A stretch of DNA of 64,000 bases from Eubacterium sp. (GCA_017433615.1 JAFRGW010000034.1:1-64000), one strand, 5' to 3'; positions 51,665 through 60,377 are shown, counted from the first letter of the stretch. Notes: generated by a model from the sequence alone, not told the origin. A program made the numbers and translations.

Positions 51665-51746
51665 GCTGGAAAGTATAACACAATGCCCCTGAAAAAAGTG
51701 TTACAAAAACTTAATACAATCAAAATAAATTATTTTTATTGTGGGG

Positions 51747-51775
51747 TTACATTTATGAAACTTGTTTTGTATACT
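51747..51775 (+). promoter_or_regulatory. Putative promoter of the BMP lipoprotein gene
   Basis: TTACAT at 51747-51752, 17-base spacer, TATACT at 51770-51775. It implies a leader of about 280 bases before the gene at 52061. Confidence 0.5.
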
Positions 51776-51866
51776 GTTACTTGGAGTATAAATGAATCGT
51801 AGGGGATAATCGTCAAAATCGGGAAGAGGGGCCCGTGTATTTTGTGACGGTTTCTTTGGTGATTCT

Positions 51867-51893
51867 GCTCCCGATTCGGGAGCTATTTTATTT
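51867..51893 (+). terminator. Attenuator-like hairpin in the BMP gene leader
   Basis: GCTCCCG and CGGGAGC (51867-51883) around ATT, followed by TATTTTATTT. It could end transcripts early in the leader; no recognised riboswitch precedes it. Confidence 0.45.
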
Positions 51894-51936
51894 GGAAAAT
51901 GTTTCTGTTGAGCGGGATCCTGCAGGTAAGCGGAAC

Positions 51937-52000
51937 ACGCGCAGGTGCATTGCACAAGGCGGGATTGTCTTAACGCGCAGGCGCATTGCACAGGCCGGGC
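51937..52000. repeat. Two-copy 28-bp direct repeat in the BMP gene leader
   Basis: ACGCGCAGGTGCATTGCACA at 51937 and ACGCGCAGGCGCATTGCACA at 51973, period 36 bp. Each copy holds a palindrome of the form GTGCATTGCAC, so they could be operator sites or a decayed minisatellite. Confidence 0.65.
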
Positions 52001-52060
52001 AGAGGGGCCCTGGCGATCCCGGCAGAACAGGATTTGCTTCATAAAAGGGGAGAATAGAAA

Positions 52061-53299
52061 ATGTTGAAGAGTATTGCAGGGCGGATTGCTCTGTTTATGC
52101 TGATCGGTGTTTCGGCCATGGCGGCAGCCGGCTGCGGGAGCCGCGATGAAACACGTAAGATCGTATTTGTCGGCAACACGGAGTCCGGTTCCGACTATGA
52201 AGTCTGCCAGGAGATCTGGCAGGGCGTTTCCGCGTATGCGGCAGAAAGCGGCGCAGAGGCTTCTATCTATACACCTGATCCGTCGGCAGCGGGTGCGCGG
52301 ATTGCAATGATGAATGCAATCGATGAGGGCGCAAATGTAATCGTATGTGTCGGCGATGAGATGGCAAGTGCTGTCTATGATTTGCAGCAGCGGGAAAACC
52401 ATACGGAATTTGTTCTGATTGATGAGGTTCCGACCAATGGAAGCGGTTCCGGAAAAACCCGGATCCGCGGAAATACATTCAGTGTGATGTGCAACCGGCA
52501 GGAAGCAGGATTTCTGGCCGGATATGCCGCGGTCTCAGAAGGATACCGGAAAATCGGATTTCTGGGCGGCAGTGCCGGTGAAGATGACAGAAAATATGGC
52601 TCCGGATTTATCCAGGGAGCAGAGGCTGCCGGAAAAGCGATGGGTTACACAGACGGCGAAGTGGAGATCCGGTATCGTCTGACGACATCCAACGCGATCA
52701 GCCCGACGCTTGTCTCGGATATCGGAAGCTGGTTTCAGGAAGGCTGTGAACTGATCTGCGTCTGTGGCAGCGGTCCGGAATTTATCGGACCGGAGAGTGC
52801 CGCGCAGTTCGGCGGAAAGGTGATCACGGCAGATATCAACCAGCTGGATGCAGCCGACAACATTATTGCCGCATCCGGTATCAATCACATCAATGTCGTA
52901 CAGCTCGCACTCAAAGCGCTGGAAGAAGGAAAGCTGGAAGGCGGCGAGAAGAATTTCTTCGGCCTTTCAGAGGGCGGCGTCACACTGCAGCTGAAAGAAG
53001 GACAGTTCCAGAGTTTCACCGAGGCGGAGAAGACTGCGCTGATAGATCAGATCGCCAGCGGCGAGATTGAGATTGAAAGCGCGGATGTCGCAGAAAATCC
53101 GGAGCGTTATGAGATTACAGTATGCAGTCTGATCGGCGTCGAGGATGCGCAGGCAGAGGCAGAAGCTGCGGAGAACGGCGAAAACACAGAGGAAGCCGGA
53201 GATGCAGATACTGGCGCTGATGTCGAAAGCGGAGATGGCGTAGTAGACGCCCAGAGCGGTGATGTTGCTGCTGATTCTGCTTCTGAAGCGGCGGAGTAA
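52061..53299 (+). CDS. BMP-family (Med/TmpC type) solute-binding lipoprotein
   Basis: A 412-residue lipoprotein: N-terminal span, lipobox AAAGC (Cys about residue 25), and a BMP/PnrA-type type-I binding fold with FVGNTESGSDYEVCQEIWQGV, EFVLIDEVP, GFLAGYAAVSEGYRKIGFLGG and GCELICVCGSGPEF. BMP proteins bind nucleosides or related ligands. The last 50 residues are acidic and low-complexity (Glu, Asp, Ala). No permease or ATPase is encoded nearby. AGGGGAGAAT precedes the ATG, and a terminator follows at 53410. Confidence 0.88.
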   Translation: MLKSIAGRIALFMLIGVSAMAAAGCGSRDETRKIVFVGNTESGSDYEVCQEIWQGVSAYAAESGAEASIYTPDPSAAGARIAMMNAIDEGANVIVCVGDEMASAVYDLQQRENHTEFVLIDEVPTNGSGSGKTRIRGNTFSVMCNRQEAGFLAGYAAVSEGYRKIGFLGGSAGEDDRKYGSGFIQGAEAAGKAMGYTDGEVEIRYRLTTSNAISPTLVSDIGSWFQEGCELICVCGSGPEFIGPESAAQFGGKVITADINQLDAADNIIAASGINHINVVQLALKALEEGKLEGGEKNFFGLSEGGVTLQLKEGQFQSFTEAEKTALIDQIASGEIEIESADVAENPERYEITVCSLIGVEDAQAEAEAAENGENTEEAGDADTGADVESGDGVVDAQSGDVAADSASEAAE

Positions 53300-53409
53300 A
53301 AAGCTGCCGCAGATTCCGGAGCGGGAGACTGAGCCGGTAATACATCAGAACCGGTACCCTGAATCTGATAAAAGAACGGATAATAAAAACATAAACAGGT
53401 TAACAGCAG

Positions 53410-53443
53410 GATGCACGGAAACAAACAGCCGTGCATCTTTTTT
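53410..53443 (+). terminator. Rho-independent terminator of the BMP gene
   Basis: GATGCACGG and CCGTGCATC form a perfect stem around a 10-base loop, followed by TTTTTT. Confidence 0.92.
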
Positions 53444-53465
53444 GCGTCATTACACACGTCTTTTC

Positions 53466-53494
53466 TGGTCATTCAGCAGATTCCATGCTAGAAT
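53466..53494 (+). promoter_or_regulatory. Putative promoter of fumC
   Basis: TGGTCA at 53466-53471, 17-base spacer, TAGAAT at 53489-53494. It implies a structured leader of about 210 bases. Confidence 0.5.
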
Positions 53495-53519
53495 AGGGCG
53501 GGAAAAAGAAAGTGGTTGT

Positions 53520-53592
53520 GGAGCTGCAGACAAATATATGTTCCCCGGCTCAGGAGGGATTCGCCGTTGAACATATATTTGTCTGCGGCTCC
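53520..53592 (+). promoter_or_regulatory. Long hairpin in the fumC leader
   Basis: A 24-bp inverted repeat, GGAGCTGCAGACAAATATAT plus GTTC (53520-53543) against its complement at 53569-53592, with a single G-T pair. The 25-base loop contains AGGAGG. An identical second 3-prime arm lies at 53645-53668, so two mutually exclusive stems are possible. Confidence 0.7.
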
Positions 53593-53688
53593 GCGAAGGG
53601 AAGAGGCGGAAAGATGATCCCCGGCTCAGGAGGGATTCGCCGTTGAACATATATTTGTCTGCGGCTCCGCGAAGGGAAAGCAAATGAT
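53543..53688. repeat. Two-copy tandem repeat (76 and 70 bp) in the fumC leader
   Basis: Units starting CCCCGGCTCAGGAGGGATTC at 53543 and 53619, with a third partial unit from 53689 that contains the fumC ribosome site region. Each full unit carries one copy of the 3-prime hairpin arm. Confidence 0.85.
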
Positions 53689-53712
53689 CCCCGGCACAGA
53701 AGGAGGAACAGG

Positions 53713-55101
53713 ATGGAATACAGAATCGAACATGACTCTATGGGCGAGATGAAGGTCCCGGCGAATGTATACTGGGGTGCGCAGACGCAGCGGAGTTATC
53801 AGAATTTTGAAATCGGAACGGAGAAAATGCCGGCGGAAATCATCCGCGCATTTGCAGTGTTGAAAAAGGCTGCTGCGATTGCAAACTGCCGTCTGGGTAA
53901 GCTGGATGAGCAGCGTATGGAACTGATCAGCCAGGTCTGCGACGAGATCCTTGAAGGTAAACTGGAAGGGAATTTCCCGCTGGTGGTCTGGCAGACAGGC
54001 AGTGGCACACAGTCCAATATGAATGTTAATGAAGTTGTCGCAAACCGCGGAAATGAGATCGCGGCAGAATCCGGCTTGCAGTTCGAGGTGGAGAAGCCGC
54101 TGCATCCGAATGACACTGTCAACATGTCCCAGAGCTCCAATGACACCTATCCGACTGCAATTCATATCGCAGCCGTGACAGAGATTGAGCAGCAGCTGTA
54201 TCCGTCAATTGACCATGCCATTGAAGTGCTGAAAAAGCTGGAAGAGGCACATCAGGGCGTGATCAAGAGCGGCCGCACGCATCTGATGGATGCAACCCCG
54301 ATTGCATTTTCACAGGAAATCAGCGGATGGCGCGCAATGCTGGAAGAAGGCAGACGTCTGATCGGATCAGCCATTCCGCATCTGTCTCAGCTGGCGTTGG
54401 GCGGCACGGCGGTCGGCACCGGCATCAACGCGCCGAAGGAATTTGGCGAAGAGGTGGCAAAGGCTGTCTCTGAGCTGACAGGCAAGCCGTTCGTGACCGA
54501 GCCGAACAAATTCCACGCACTGACATCCAAGGATGCCGTCACATTTGCACACGGCGCTTTGAAGGCACTGGCAGCCAACATGATGAAGGTCGCAAATGAT
54601 GTGCGCTGGCTGGCGAGCGGCCCGCGCTGCGGACTGGCGGAGATTACCATTCCGGCAAATGAACCGGGCAGTTCAATCATGCCGGGTAAAGTCAATCCGA
54701 CCCAGTGCGAGGCCATGACCATGGTTGCAGTACAGGTCATGGGAAACGACGCTGCGATTGGATTTGCAGCATCTCAGGGCAACTTTGAGCTGAACGTATT
54801 TATGCCGGTGATCGCATACAACTTCCTGCAGTCCGTCCGGCTGCTCTCCGATGCAATCCGTTCCTTCACTGATCACTGCCTCGTCGGCATTCAGGCAAAC
54901 GAAGAACAGATGGCGGCGAATCTGCACAATTCCCTGATGCTGGTCACAGCCCTCAATCCGATCATCGGATACGAGAACGCGGCAAAGACATCCCTGAAGG
55001 CATACCGCGAAAACATCTCGCTGAAAGAGGCGTGCGTATCACTGGGACTGCTGACAGAGGAGGAGTTTGATCAGGCAGTGCGGCCCGAGACGATGATTTG
55101 A
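53713..55101 (+). CDS. fumC: Class II fumarate hydratase
   Basis: A 462-residue enzyme that interconverts fumarate and malate. It shows the fumarase/aspartase superfamily signature [16 protein letters not shown] near residue 318 and fumarase-type blocks: [17 protein letters not shown] near 97, [16 protein letters not shown] near 137, [13 protein letters not shown] near 184, and [14 protein letters not shown] near 228. The TGIN and HPND features fit fumarase rather than aspartase. The ATG follows AAGGAGGAAC. An unusual repeat-bearing leader precedes it and a 64-bp tandem array follows. Confidence 0.95.
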   Translation: MEYRIEHDSMGEMKVPANVYWGAQTQRSYQNFEIGTEKMPAEIIRAFAVLKKAAAIANCRLGKLDEQRMELISQVCDEILEGKLEGNFPLVVWQTGSGTQSNMNVNEVVANRGNEIAAESGLQFEVEKPLHPNDTVNMSQSSNDTYPTAIHIAAVTEIEQQLYPSIDHAIEVLKKLEEAHQGVIKSGRTHLMDATPIAFSQEISGWRAMLEEGRRLIGSAIPHLSQLALGGTAVGTGINAPKEFGEEVAKAVSELTGKPFVTEPNKFHALTSKDAVTFAHGALKALAANMMKVANDVRWLASGPRCGLAEITIPANEPGSSIMPGKVNPTQCEAMTMVAVQVMGNDAAIGFAASQGNFELNVFMPVIAYNFLQSVRLLSDAIRSFTDHCLVGIQANEEQMAANLHNSLMLVTALNPIIGYENAAKTSLKAYRENISLKEACVSLGLLTEEEFDQAVRPETMI

Positions 55102-55120
55102 AGCAAAGTTCCCGGCAGGG

Positions 55121-55490
55121 CATATAAAATCAGGCACAACGGTAGTTTCACCTGCCCCGAGATCCAGAAGGAAGGTGCCGGGGGCATGAAAAATCAGGAA
55201 CAACGGTAGTTTCACCTGCCCCGAGATCCGGAAGGAAGGTGCCGGGGGCATGCAAAATCAGGAACAACGGTAGTTTCACCCGCCCCGAGATCCGAAAAGA
55301 AGGTGCCGGGGGCATGCAAAATCAGGAACAACGGTAGTTTCACCCGCCTCGAGATCCGAAAAGAAGTTGCCGGGGGCATGCAAAACTGGGCAAAACGGAA
55401 GATTCACCCGCCCCGAGATCCGGAAGAAAGGTGCCGGGGGCATGCAAAACCGGGCAAAACGGAAGATTCACCCGCCCCCACAATCCAGAA
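55121..55490. repeat. Minisatellite with exact 64-bp period, about 5.8 units
   Basis: Units start at 55121, 55185, 55249, 55313, 55377 and 55441 (partial). Core parts: CATGCAAAATCAGGAACAAC, TTTCACCCGCCCCGAGATCC and GGTGCCGGGGG. Each unit can form a TGCCCC/GGGGCA stem. It fills the 410-bp gap between fumC and the GNAT gene. The units touch without spacers, so this is not a CRISPR array. Confidence 0.95.
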
Positions 55491-55511
55491 ATACAAGGAG
55501 TACAACAAGAA

Positions 55512-55982
55512 ATGAACATCAGAAGAGCCGAAGAGAAGGATCTTCCCCGCATCGATGAACTGCTCAGCCAGGTCTTGATGGTGCATCACAATGCGCGGCC
55601 TGATCTGTTCAAGGCTGATTGCAGAAAGTATACGGACGAAGAGTTACTGGAGATCATCCGGGACGATCAGCGCCCGATTTTCGCGGCGGTTGATGAGAAT
55701 GATGTGCTGATGGGGTATGCGTTCTGCGTGATTCAGCAGCATATCAATGACAATATCCTGACCGATATCAGGAAGCTTTATATTGACGATCTGTGTGTCG
55801 ATGAAGAGCTGCGCGGCAAACACATCGGGAAAGTGCTTTATGAATATGTCGTCGCCTGGGCGAGGGAAAGAAACTTCTATAATGTTACACTGAATGTCTG
55901 GGAAGGAAATGACAGCGCGAAGAAGTTCTATGAGGCTTGTGGACTGGGTGTGCAGAAGACAGGGATGGAGCTGGTTCTTTGA
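55512..55982 (+). CDS. GNAT-family N-acetyltransferase
   Basis: A 156-residue acyltransferase. The acetyl-CoA binding block is at about residues 93-115 (LYIDDLCVDEELRGKHIGKVLYEYV, with the RGKHIG P-loop), and the C-terminal VWEGNDSAKKFYEACGL is a GNAT hallmark. The acceptor is unknown. The start at 55512 follows AAGGAG located just after the minisatellite; longer starts lie inside the repeats. The NUDIX gene begins 25 bp downstream, likely cotranscribed. Confidence 0.92.
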   Translation: MNIRRAEEKDLPRIDELLSQVLMVHHNARPDLFKADCRKYTDEELLEIIRDDQRPIFAAVDENDVLMGYAFCVIQQHINDNILTDIRKLYIDDLCVDEELRGKHIGKVLYEYVVAWARERNFYNVTLNVWEGNDSAKKFYEACGLGVQKTGMELVL

Positions 55983-56007
55983 TTGAATAGAGAAAACTGG
56001 AGAAAAT

Positions 56008-56484
56008 ATGGTTGGATTAAGTACGCTCTGCTACATTGAGCAGGATGGAAAATATCTGATGCTCCACCGCGTAAAGAAGGAGCATGATATCAACAAAGAC
56101 AAATGGATCGGCGTCGGCGGACACTTTGAGGCGGATGAAAGCCCGGAGGAATGCCTGCTTCGCGAGGTGAAGGAGGAGACCGGCCTGACGCTGACATCCT
56201 GGCGTTACCGAGGGATTGTGACATTCGTATCCGGCGACGGTGTGACGGAATACATGTCGCTGTTTACAGCTGATGGATTTACCGGCAGTATGATTGAATG
56301 TGACGAGGGTGAGCTGGTCTGGATTGAGAAAGCGAAGATCAATGAGCTGGAGCTGTGGGAAGGGGATAAGATTTTCTTCCGGCTGCTGGATGAGGAGCGG
56401 CCGTTTTTCTCGCTGAAACTTGTCTATGACGGCAGCGGCAATCTGACCGAAGCAGCGCTGGACGGAAGGGAAATGGCAATCTGA
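56008..56484 (+). CDS. NUDIX hydrolase (MutT/8-oxo-dGTPase-like)
   Basis: A 158-residue phosphohydrolase. The NUDIX box is complete: GGHFEADESPEECLLREVKEETG at about residues 37-59. The N-terminus (LCYIEQDGKYLMLHR) and KWIGVGGH fit MutT-like enzymes that cleave oxidised nucleotides, though other nucleoside diphosphate derivatives are possible. The last 15 residues (GNLTEAALDGREMAI) and the stop codon lie in a 38-bp tandem repeat, which has rewritten the C-terminus. Confidence 0.92.
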   Translation: MVGLSTLCYIEQDGKYLMLHRVKKEHDINKDKWIGVGGHFEADESPEECLLREVKEETGLTLTSWRYRGIVTFVSGDGVTEYMSLFTADGFTGSMIECDEGELVWIEKAKINELELWEGDKIFFRLLDEERPFFSLKLVYDGSGNLTEAALDGREMAI

Positions 56485-56600
56485 CCGAAGCAGCGCTGGA
56501 CGGAAGGAAAATGGCAATCTGACCGAAGCAGCGCCGGACGGAAGGGAAATGGCAATCTGACCGAAGCAGCGCCGGACGGAGGGCAGATGGATATCTGACA
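56437..56600. repeat. 38-bp tandem repeat at the NUDIX gene end, about 4.3 units
   Basis: Units begin GGCAATCTGACCGAAGCAGC at 56437, 56475, 56513 and 56551, with a degenerate fifth at 56589. As 38 is not a multiple of 3, the frame shifts between units and the NUDIX stop codon falls in unit 2. Confidence 0.93.
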
Positions 56601-56685
56601 TGGCGGGTTGCTGAACTGGAGCAGATGAAAACAGTCCGGCAGCCCGGGGATAAATATGATGAATGGACAGAAAAGGAGACAGAAA

Positions 56686-57801
56686 ATGTACGATTATCTC
56701 GTGGTCGGCGCCGGCCTCTACGGCGCAGTATTTGCGCACGAAGCAAAGAAGGCAGGAAAATCTGTTCTGGTGATTGACAAGCGCCCGAACATCGCCGGCA
56801 ATGTTTACACAGAGCAGATCGAGGGAATCCATGTGCACAAATACGGCGCGCATATTTTCCACACGAATCTGAAGCATGTATGGGAGTATATCAATCAGTT
56901 TGCGACATTCAACCGGTTCACCAATTCGCCGGTTGCAAATTATCACGGCGAGCTGTATTCGCTTCCGTTTAACATGTACACTTTTAATAAAATGTGGGGT
57001 GTCGTGACGCCGGAAGAGGCAGCGGCAAAGATTGAGGAGCAGCGCCGCGCAGCCGGTATTACCGAACCGAAAAATTTGGAAGAGCAGGCGATCAGTCTGG
57101 TCGGAACGGATATTTATGAGAAGCTTGTAAAGGGCTATACGGAAAAACAGTGGGGAAGACCATGCACGGAGCTTCCTGCATTTATTATCAAACGTCTGCC
57201 GGTGCGTCTGACATTTGACAACAATTATTTTAATGCACTCTATCAGGGAATCCCGGTCGGCGGCTACACGCAGATGGTCGCCAACATGCTGGACGGCATA
57301 GAGGTGCGCCTGAATACAGATTATCTCGCAGACAAAGAGGCGCTGGATGCCCTGGCGGAGAAGGTGGTTTACACCGGCCCGATTGACGCATACTTCGGGT
57401 TCCGTCTCGGAACACTCGAATACCGTTCTGTCCGGTTCGAAAATGAAGTGCTGGATCAGCCGAATTTCCAGGGAAATGCAGCGGTTAACTACACGGATCG
57501 CGAGACGCCGTGGACACGCATTATCGAGCATAAATGGTTTGAATTCGGCAAGGATGCAGAGGGAAATGATCTGCCGAAGACGGTTATCAGCCGTGAGTAC
57601 AGTTCCGAGTGGAAGCCGGGCGATGAGCCGTATTATCCGGTGAATGATGAGAAAAACGGTGCACTTTACACTGCATACAAAGAACTGGCGGACAAGGAAG
57701 AAAAGGTTATCTTCGGCGGCCGGCTGGGTGAGTACAAGTATTACGATATGGATGCGGTAATCGCATCGGCACTTGCAAAATGTGAAACGATATTTGGCTG
57801 A
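56686..57801 (+). CDS. glf: UDP-galactopyranose mutase
   Basis: A 371-residue FAD enzyme that converts UDP-galactopyranose to UDP-galactofuranose for cell-surface glycans. The FAD motif is YLVVGAGLYGAVFAHEA at residues 4-20, then DKRPNIAGNVYTE, YGAHIFHTN near 62 and the C-terminal EYKYYDMDAVIASAL. Conserved active-site Arg and Tyr regions (TGPIDAYFGFRLGTLEYRS) are present. The start at 56686 follows AAAAGGAGAC. No other glycan genes are adjacent. Confidence 0.96.
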   Translation: MYDYLVVGAGLYGAVFAHEAKKAGKSVLVIDKRPNIAGNVYTEQIEGIHVHKYGAHIFHTNLKHVWEYINQFATFNRFTNSPVANYHGELYSLPFNMYTFNKMWGVVTPEEAAAKIEEQRRAAGITEPKNLEEQAISLVGTDIYEKLVKGYTEKQWGRPCTELPAFIIKRLPVRLTFDNNYFNALYQGIPVGGYTQMVANMLDGIEVRLNTDYLADKEALDALAEKVVYTGPIDAYFGFRLGTLEYRSVRFENEVLDQPNFQGNAAVNYTDRETPWTRIIEHKWFEFGKDAEGNDLPKTVISREYSSEWKPGDEPYYPVNDEKNGALYTAYKELADKEEKVIFGGRLGEYKYYDMDAVIASALAKCETIFG

Positions 57802-57843
57802 AAACAGAAACAGCCGTTTTATGTACTTTAAGGATTAAACAGA

Positions 57844-58680
57844 TTGAGAAAATACAAAGCAGTATTTTTTGATATGGACGGAACCGTCCTGAATACATTG
57901 AAAGATCTGACAATCGCATTGAATTATGCAATGGAGCAGACCGGCCACCGGCATGATTATACAATGGAAACCGTCAGAAATTTCTTCGGCAGCGGAATCC
58001 GCGTCGCGATCCGGCGCGCACTGGCGCTGGAGGATAATCCGGGGATGAAGGCGGCCGATCTGATCCGGATCGATACGGAGGCAGAGCCGGAAGATGCCGG
58101 AAGTTCTACAGACTGTGGAGAGGAATACAGTGACACGGAAAAAGGGAAGTGCCGGGCGGCAGTTCAGGAGTCGGAACCGGAATCAGTCCCGGATTCAGAG
58201 CAGGATGTAAAGCAAATCCGGGAGCCGGAGGAAATCTGCAGAATCCGCACGGTATACCAGCCGTACTATGAGCAGCACTGTAATGATCATACAGTGCCCT
58301 ACCCGGGGATTTTGGAACTTCTCGAAGAACTGCACCGGAGGAACATCCGGACGGCGGTCATTTCCAACAAGCCGGATGCCGCAGTGCAGATTCTTGCGGA
58401 TGAGCTGTTTCCGGGGCTTTTTGATTTCGCGGCAGGTGAGAAACCCGGAACGGCGCGCAAACCGGCGCCGGATCTGGTTCTTCAGACAGCCGGTGCAATG
58501 CATCTGAAACCAGATGAAATCCTGTATGTCGGTGATTCGGAAATTGATCTGCAGACTGCAGAAAATGCCGGCATGGACTGCGCGGCTGTGACCTGGGGAT
58601 TCCGGGACCGGGAAATGCTGACAAAGCTCCGACCCGCGTATCTGTTCGATGACACGGCCGGGCTGCTGAAATATTTATAA
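57844..58680 (+). CDS. HAD-superfamily phosphatase (Gph-like) with acidic insert
   Basis: A 278-residue HAD hydrolase with TTG start after AAGGA. Motif I FFDMDGTVLNT near residue 8, motif II VISNKP near 177, motif III Lys in ARKPAPD near 208 and motif IV YVGDSEIDLQTA near 227. The type and order fit phosphoglycolate phosphatase-like enzymes. The cap domain is interrupted by about 50 acidic low-complexity residues (about 76-130, rich in Glu, Asp, Ser) not expected in this family. A terminator follows. Confidence 0.9.
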   Translation: MRKYKAVFFDMDGTVLNTLKDLTIALNYAMEQTGHRHDYTMETVRNFFGSGIRVAIRRALALEDNPGMKAADLIRIDTEAEPEDAGSSTDCGEEYSDTEKGKCRAAVQESEPESVPDSEQDVKQIREPEEICRIRTVYQPYYEQHCNDHTVPYPGILELLEELHRRNIRTAVISNKPDAAVQILADELFPGLFDFAAGEKPGTARKPAPDLVLQTAGAMHLKPDEILYVGDSEIDLQTAENAGMDCAAVTWGFRDREMLTKLRPAYLFDDTAGLLKYL

Positions 58681-58688
58681 GAAAACAG

Positions 58689-58733
58689 AGAAGAGGTTTC
58701 TGCTGTTATGGCGGCAGGGCTTCTTCTTTTTTT
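58689..58733 (+). terminator. Rho-independent terminator after the HAD gene
   Basis: AGAAGAGG...CTGCTG pairs with CGGCAGGGC...TTCTTC, followed by a T-run at 58727-58733. Confidence 0.75.
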
Positions 58734-58752
58734 ATGATTTTAGAAATAACAC

Positions 58753-58781
58753 TTGCATGCTGCTTACAGGTATGTTATATT
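58753..58781 (+). promoter_or_regulatory. Promoter of the PadR operon
   Basis: TTGCAT at 58753-58758, 17-base spacer, TATATT at 58776-58781. Repeated GACAGACG and GTTGYAA words directly downstream (58791-58840) could be autoregulatory operator sites. Confidence 0.65.
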
Positions 58782-58937
58782 TACTAGGACAGACATAGTA
58801 TGACAGACGTTGCAATGTCAGGCGTTGTAACGACAGACGAAATATTGACAGAGAAACAGTCAACGGGTGAAGGTCTGCCGGACACAGCATCGGCAGATCG
58901 CGATGGAACAGGCGAAAGTAAAAAGAAGGTGATGCAT

Positions 58938-59270
58938 ATGAATATCAGCAGTGATGTCATTCGCGGCTACAATGATACGATTATCCTGTATCTTCTGCTG
59001 GATGCTCCTTCCTACGGATATGAGATTTCCCGCAGGATCCGGGAATTGTCAGAAGAGAAGTATGTGATCAAGGAGACGACGCTCTACTCTGCATTTACCC
59101 GGATGGAGAAGAACGGATATATCGAATCATTTTACCAGACCGCAGAGAACGGAAAGCGGCGTACTTATTACAAAATCACAGAAAGCGGCCGGCAGTATTA
59201 TCAGGAAAAATGTGCCGAGTGGCAGCTGACGAAGGAAGTTGTGGAGCGGTTTATTCTGGATCTGGAGTAA
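58938..59270 (+). CDS. PadR-family transcriptional regulator
   Basis: A 110-residue winged-helix repressor. Visible: ILYLLLDAPSYGYEISRRIRELS near residue 15, TLYSAFTRMEKNGYIES near 46 and GKRRTYYKITESGRQYY near 70, all PadR hallmarks. The start at 58938 gives GAAGGTG correct spacing and normal family length; an in-frame ATG at 58800 would add 46 polar residues and is less likely. PadR genes of this type commonly lead operons with DUF1700 and DUF4097 genes, as here, and repress them. Confidence 0.92.
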   Translation: MNISSDVIRGYNDTIILYLLLDAPSYGYEISRRIRELSEEKYVIKETTLYSAFTRMEKNGYIESFYQTAENGKRRTYYKITESGRQYYQEKCAEWQLTKEVVERFILDLE

Positions 59271-59369
59271 GCATCGGAAGAACGCGGAAAAATACGAAGT
59301 ACGTAAGGTGACGGCTTCGGATGAACAGAAGACAGAAAAAATGGCACTGTCATGATGGAGGACGGGAAG

Positions 59370-60359
59370 ATGGAAACAATCAAAAACTATCTTGAATCAA
59401 TGTTTGCAGCGCTTCCGAATACGCCGGAGGTACTGAAGGCCAAATATGAACTCGGCCAGATGATGGAGGATAAATATACGGAGCTGATCGAAGAAGGGAA
59501 AGCAGAAAATGAAGCGGTCGGCATCGTGATTTCAGAATTCGGCAACCTGGAAGAAGTCGCAGAAGCACTGGGAATCGAGGAAATTCTGCGGGCAGACAGA
59601 CCGGAAGCAGCACCGCTGTTATCGCAGGAGGAGGCACGGGATTACATCGCGGATGCCAGCCGCACAGGATTTCTGACAGGACTCGGTGTGCTGCTTTGTA
59701 TCTGCAGTCCGGCACCGGCCGCAGCAGTTGCCGAACTGAACAGTCCGCTGGCAGAGGCGGTCACTACGGCAATGCTGTTCATCTTAGTTGCCGCAGGCGT
59801 CGGACTTTTCATTTACAGCTCCGTGCGCATGAGCCGGCACAGCGAGATTCAGAAGCGGCAGTGCCGCATTGATTACGGGACAGCGGCATGGGTCAATGAG
59901 CAGCGGGAGAATTTCCGGAGCACGCGGGCGATCTTCCTGGCAGTCGGCGTAATTCTCTGCATTATTTCGGTGGTTCCTGTGTCTGTAATGGGAATTCTGG
60001 ACCGCGCGACCGGCCTCGTGATGGGCTTTTCCGCCGCACTGATTTTCGTTTTTGTCGGAATCGGAGTCTTGATGATTGTAAGCGTTTCACAGCGCACGGA
60101 TGCATACAATAAACTGCTGAATCTGAATGCATCCGGCACGGTCGGAAGCACCTACCGCGGCAGCGGCGAAGATGACGATGTGTATTATGAAAATAACACC
60201 GTGGGTGCTGTCATGTCCGTCTACTGGCCCACAATCACCTGCATTTACCTGATCTGGAGCTTCCTCACATTCCGCTGGGGATTTACCTGGATCATCTGGC
60301 CGGTCGCGGCAATTGTGGAGACGCTGATCAAGCGTACACTGGGAACCCGGAGAGTCTGA
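59370..60359 (+). CDS. DUF1700-like membrane protein with permease-prefix domain
   Basis: A 329-residue protein. Residues 1-80 form a helical domain (KYELGQMMEDKYTELIEEGK, AVGIVISEFGNLEEVAEALG) like the permease-prefix/DUF1700 module; about five spans follow (near 100-125, 128-150, 190-212, 216-238, 275-320). It is a likely partner of the DUF4097 protein downstream in envelope stress or antibiotic sensing. GGAGG at 59357 sets the start at 59370. Confidence 0.82.
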   Translation: METIKNYLESMFAALPNTPEVLKAKYELGQMMEDKYTELIEEGKAENEAVGIVISEFGNLEEVAEALGIEEILRADRPEAAPLLSQEEARDYIADASRTGFLTGLGVLLCICSPAPAAAVAELNSPLAEAVTTAMLFILVAAGVGLFIYSSVRMSRHSEIQKRQCRIDYGTAAWVNEQRENFRSTRAIFLAVGVILCIISVVPVSVMGILDRATGLVMGFSAALIFVFVGIGVLMIVSVSQRTDAYNKLLNLNASGTVGSTYRGSGEDDDVYYENNTVGAVMSVYWPTITCIYLIWSFLTFRWGFTWIIWPVAAIVETLIKRTLGTRRV

Positions 60360-60377
60360 GATGCCGGGGAATCTGAT

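Noticed and set aside
55121..55490. Possible CRISPR array
   Set aside because: The repeats are contiguous 64-bp units with no unique spacers, and no cas genes are nearby.
55303..55558. Several 60-70 codon frames in the 64-bp array
   Set aside because: They are translations of the minisatellite in shifting frames without ribosome sites.
56017..57531. Minus-strand open frame of 504 codons across NUDIX and glf
   Set aside because: Runs through two clear genes and the 38-bp repeats; its repeated segment is the translated minisatellite.
58800..58937. 46-residue N-terminal extension of the PadR regulator
   Set aside because: Polar, non-conserved in style, and the internal ATG at 58938 has a better-spaced ribosome site and standard PadR length; the extension cannot be fully excluded.
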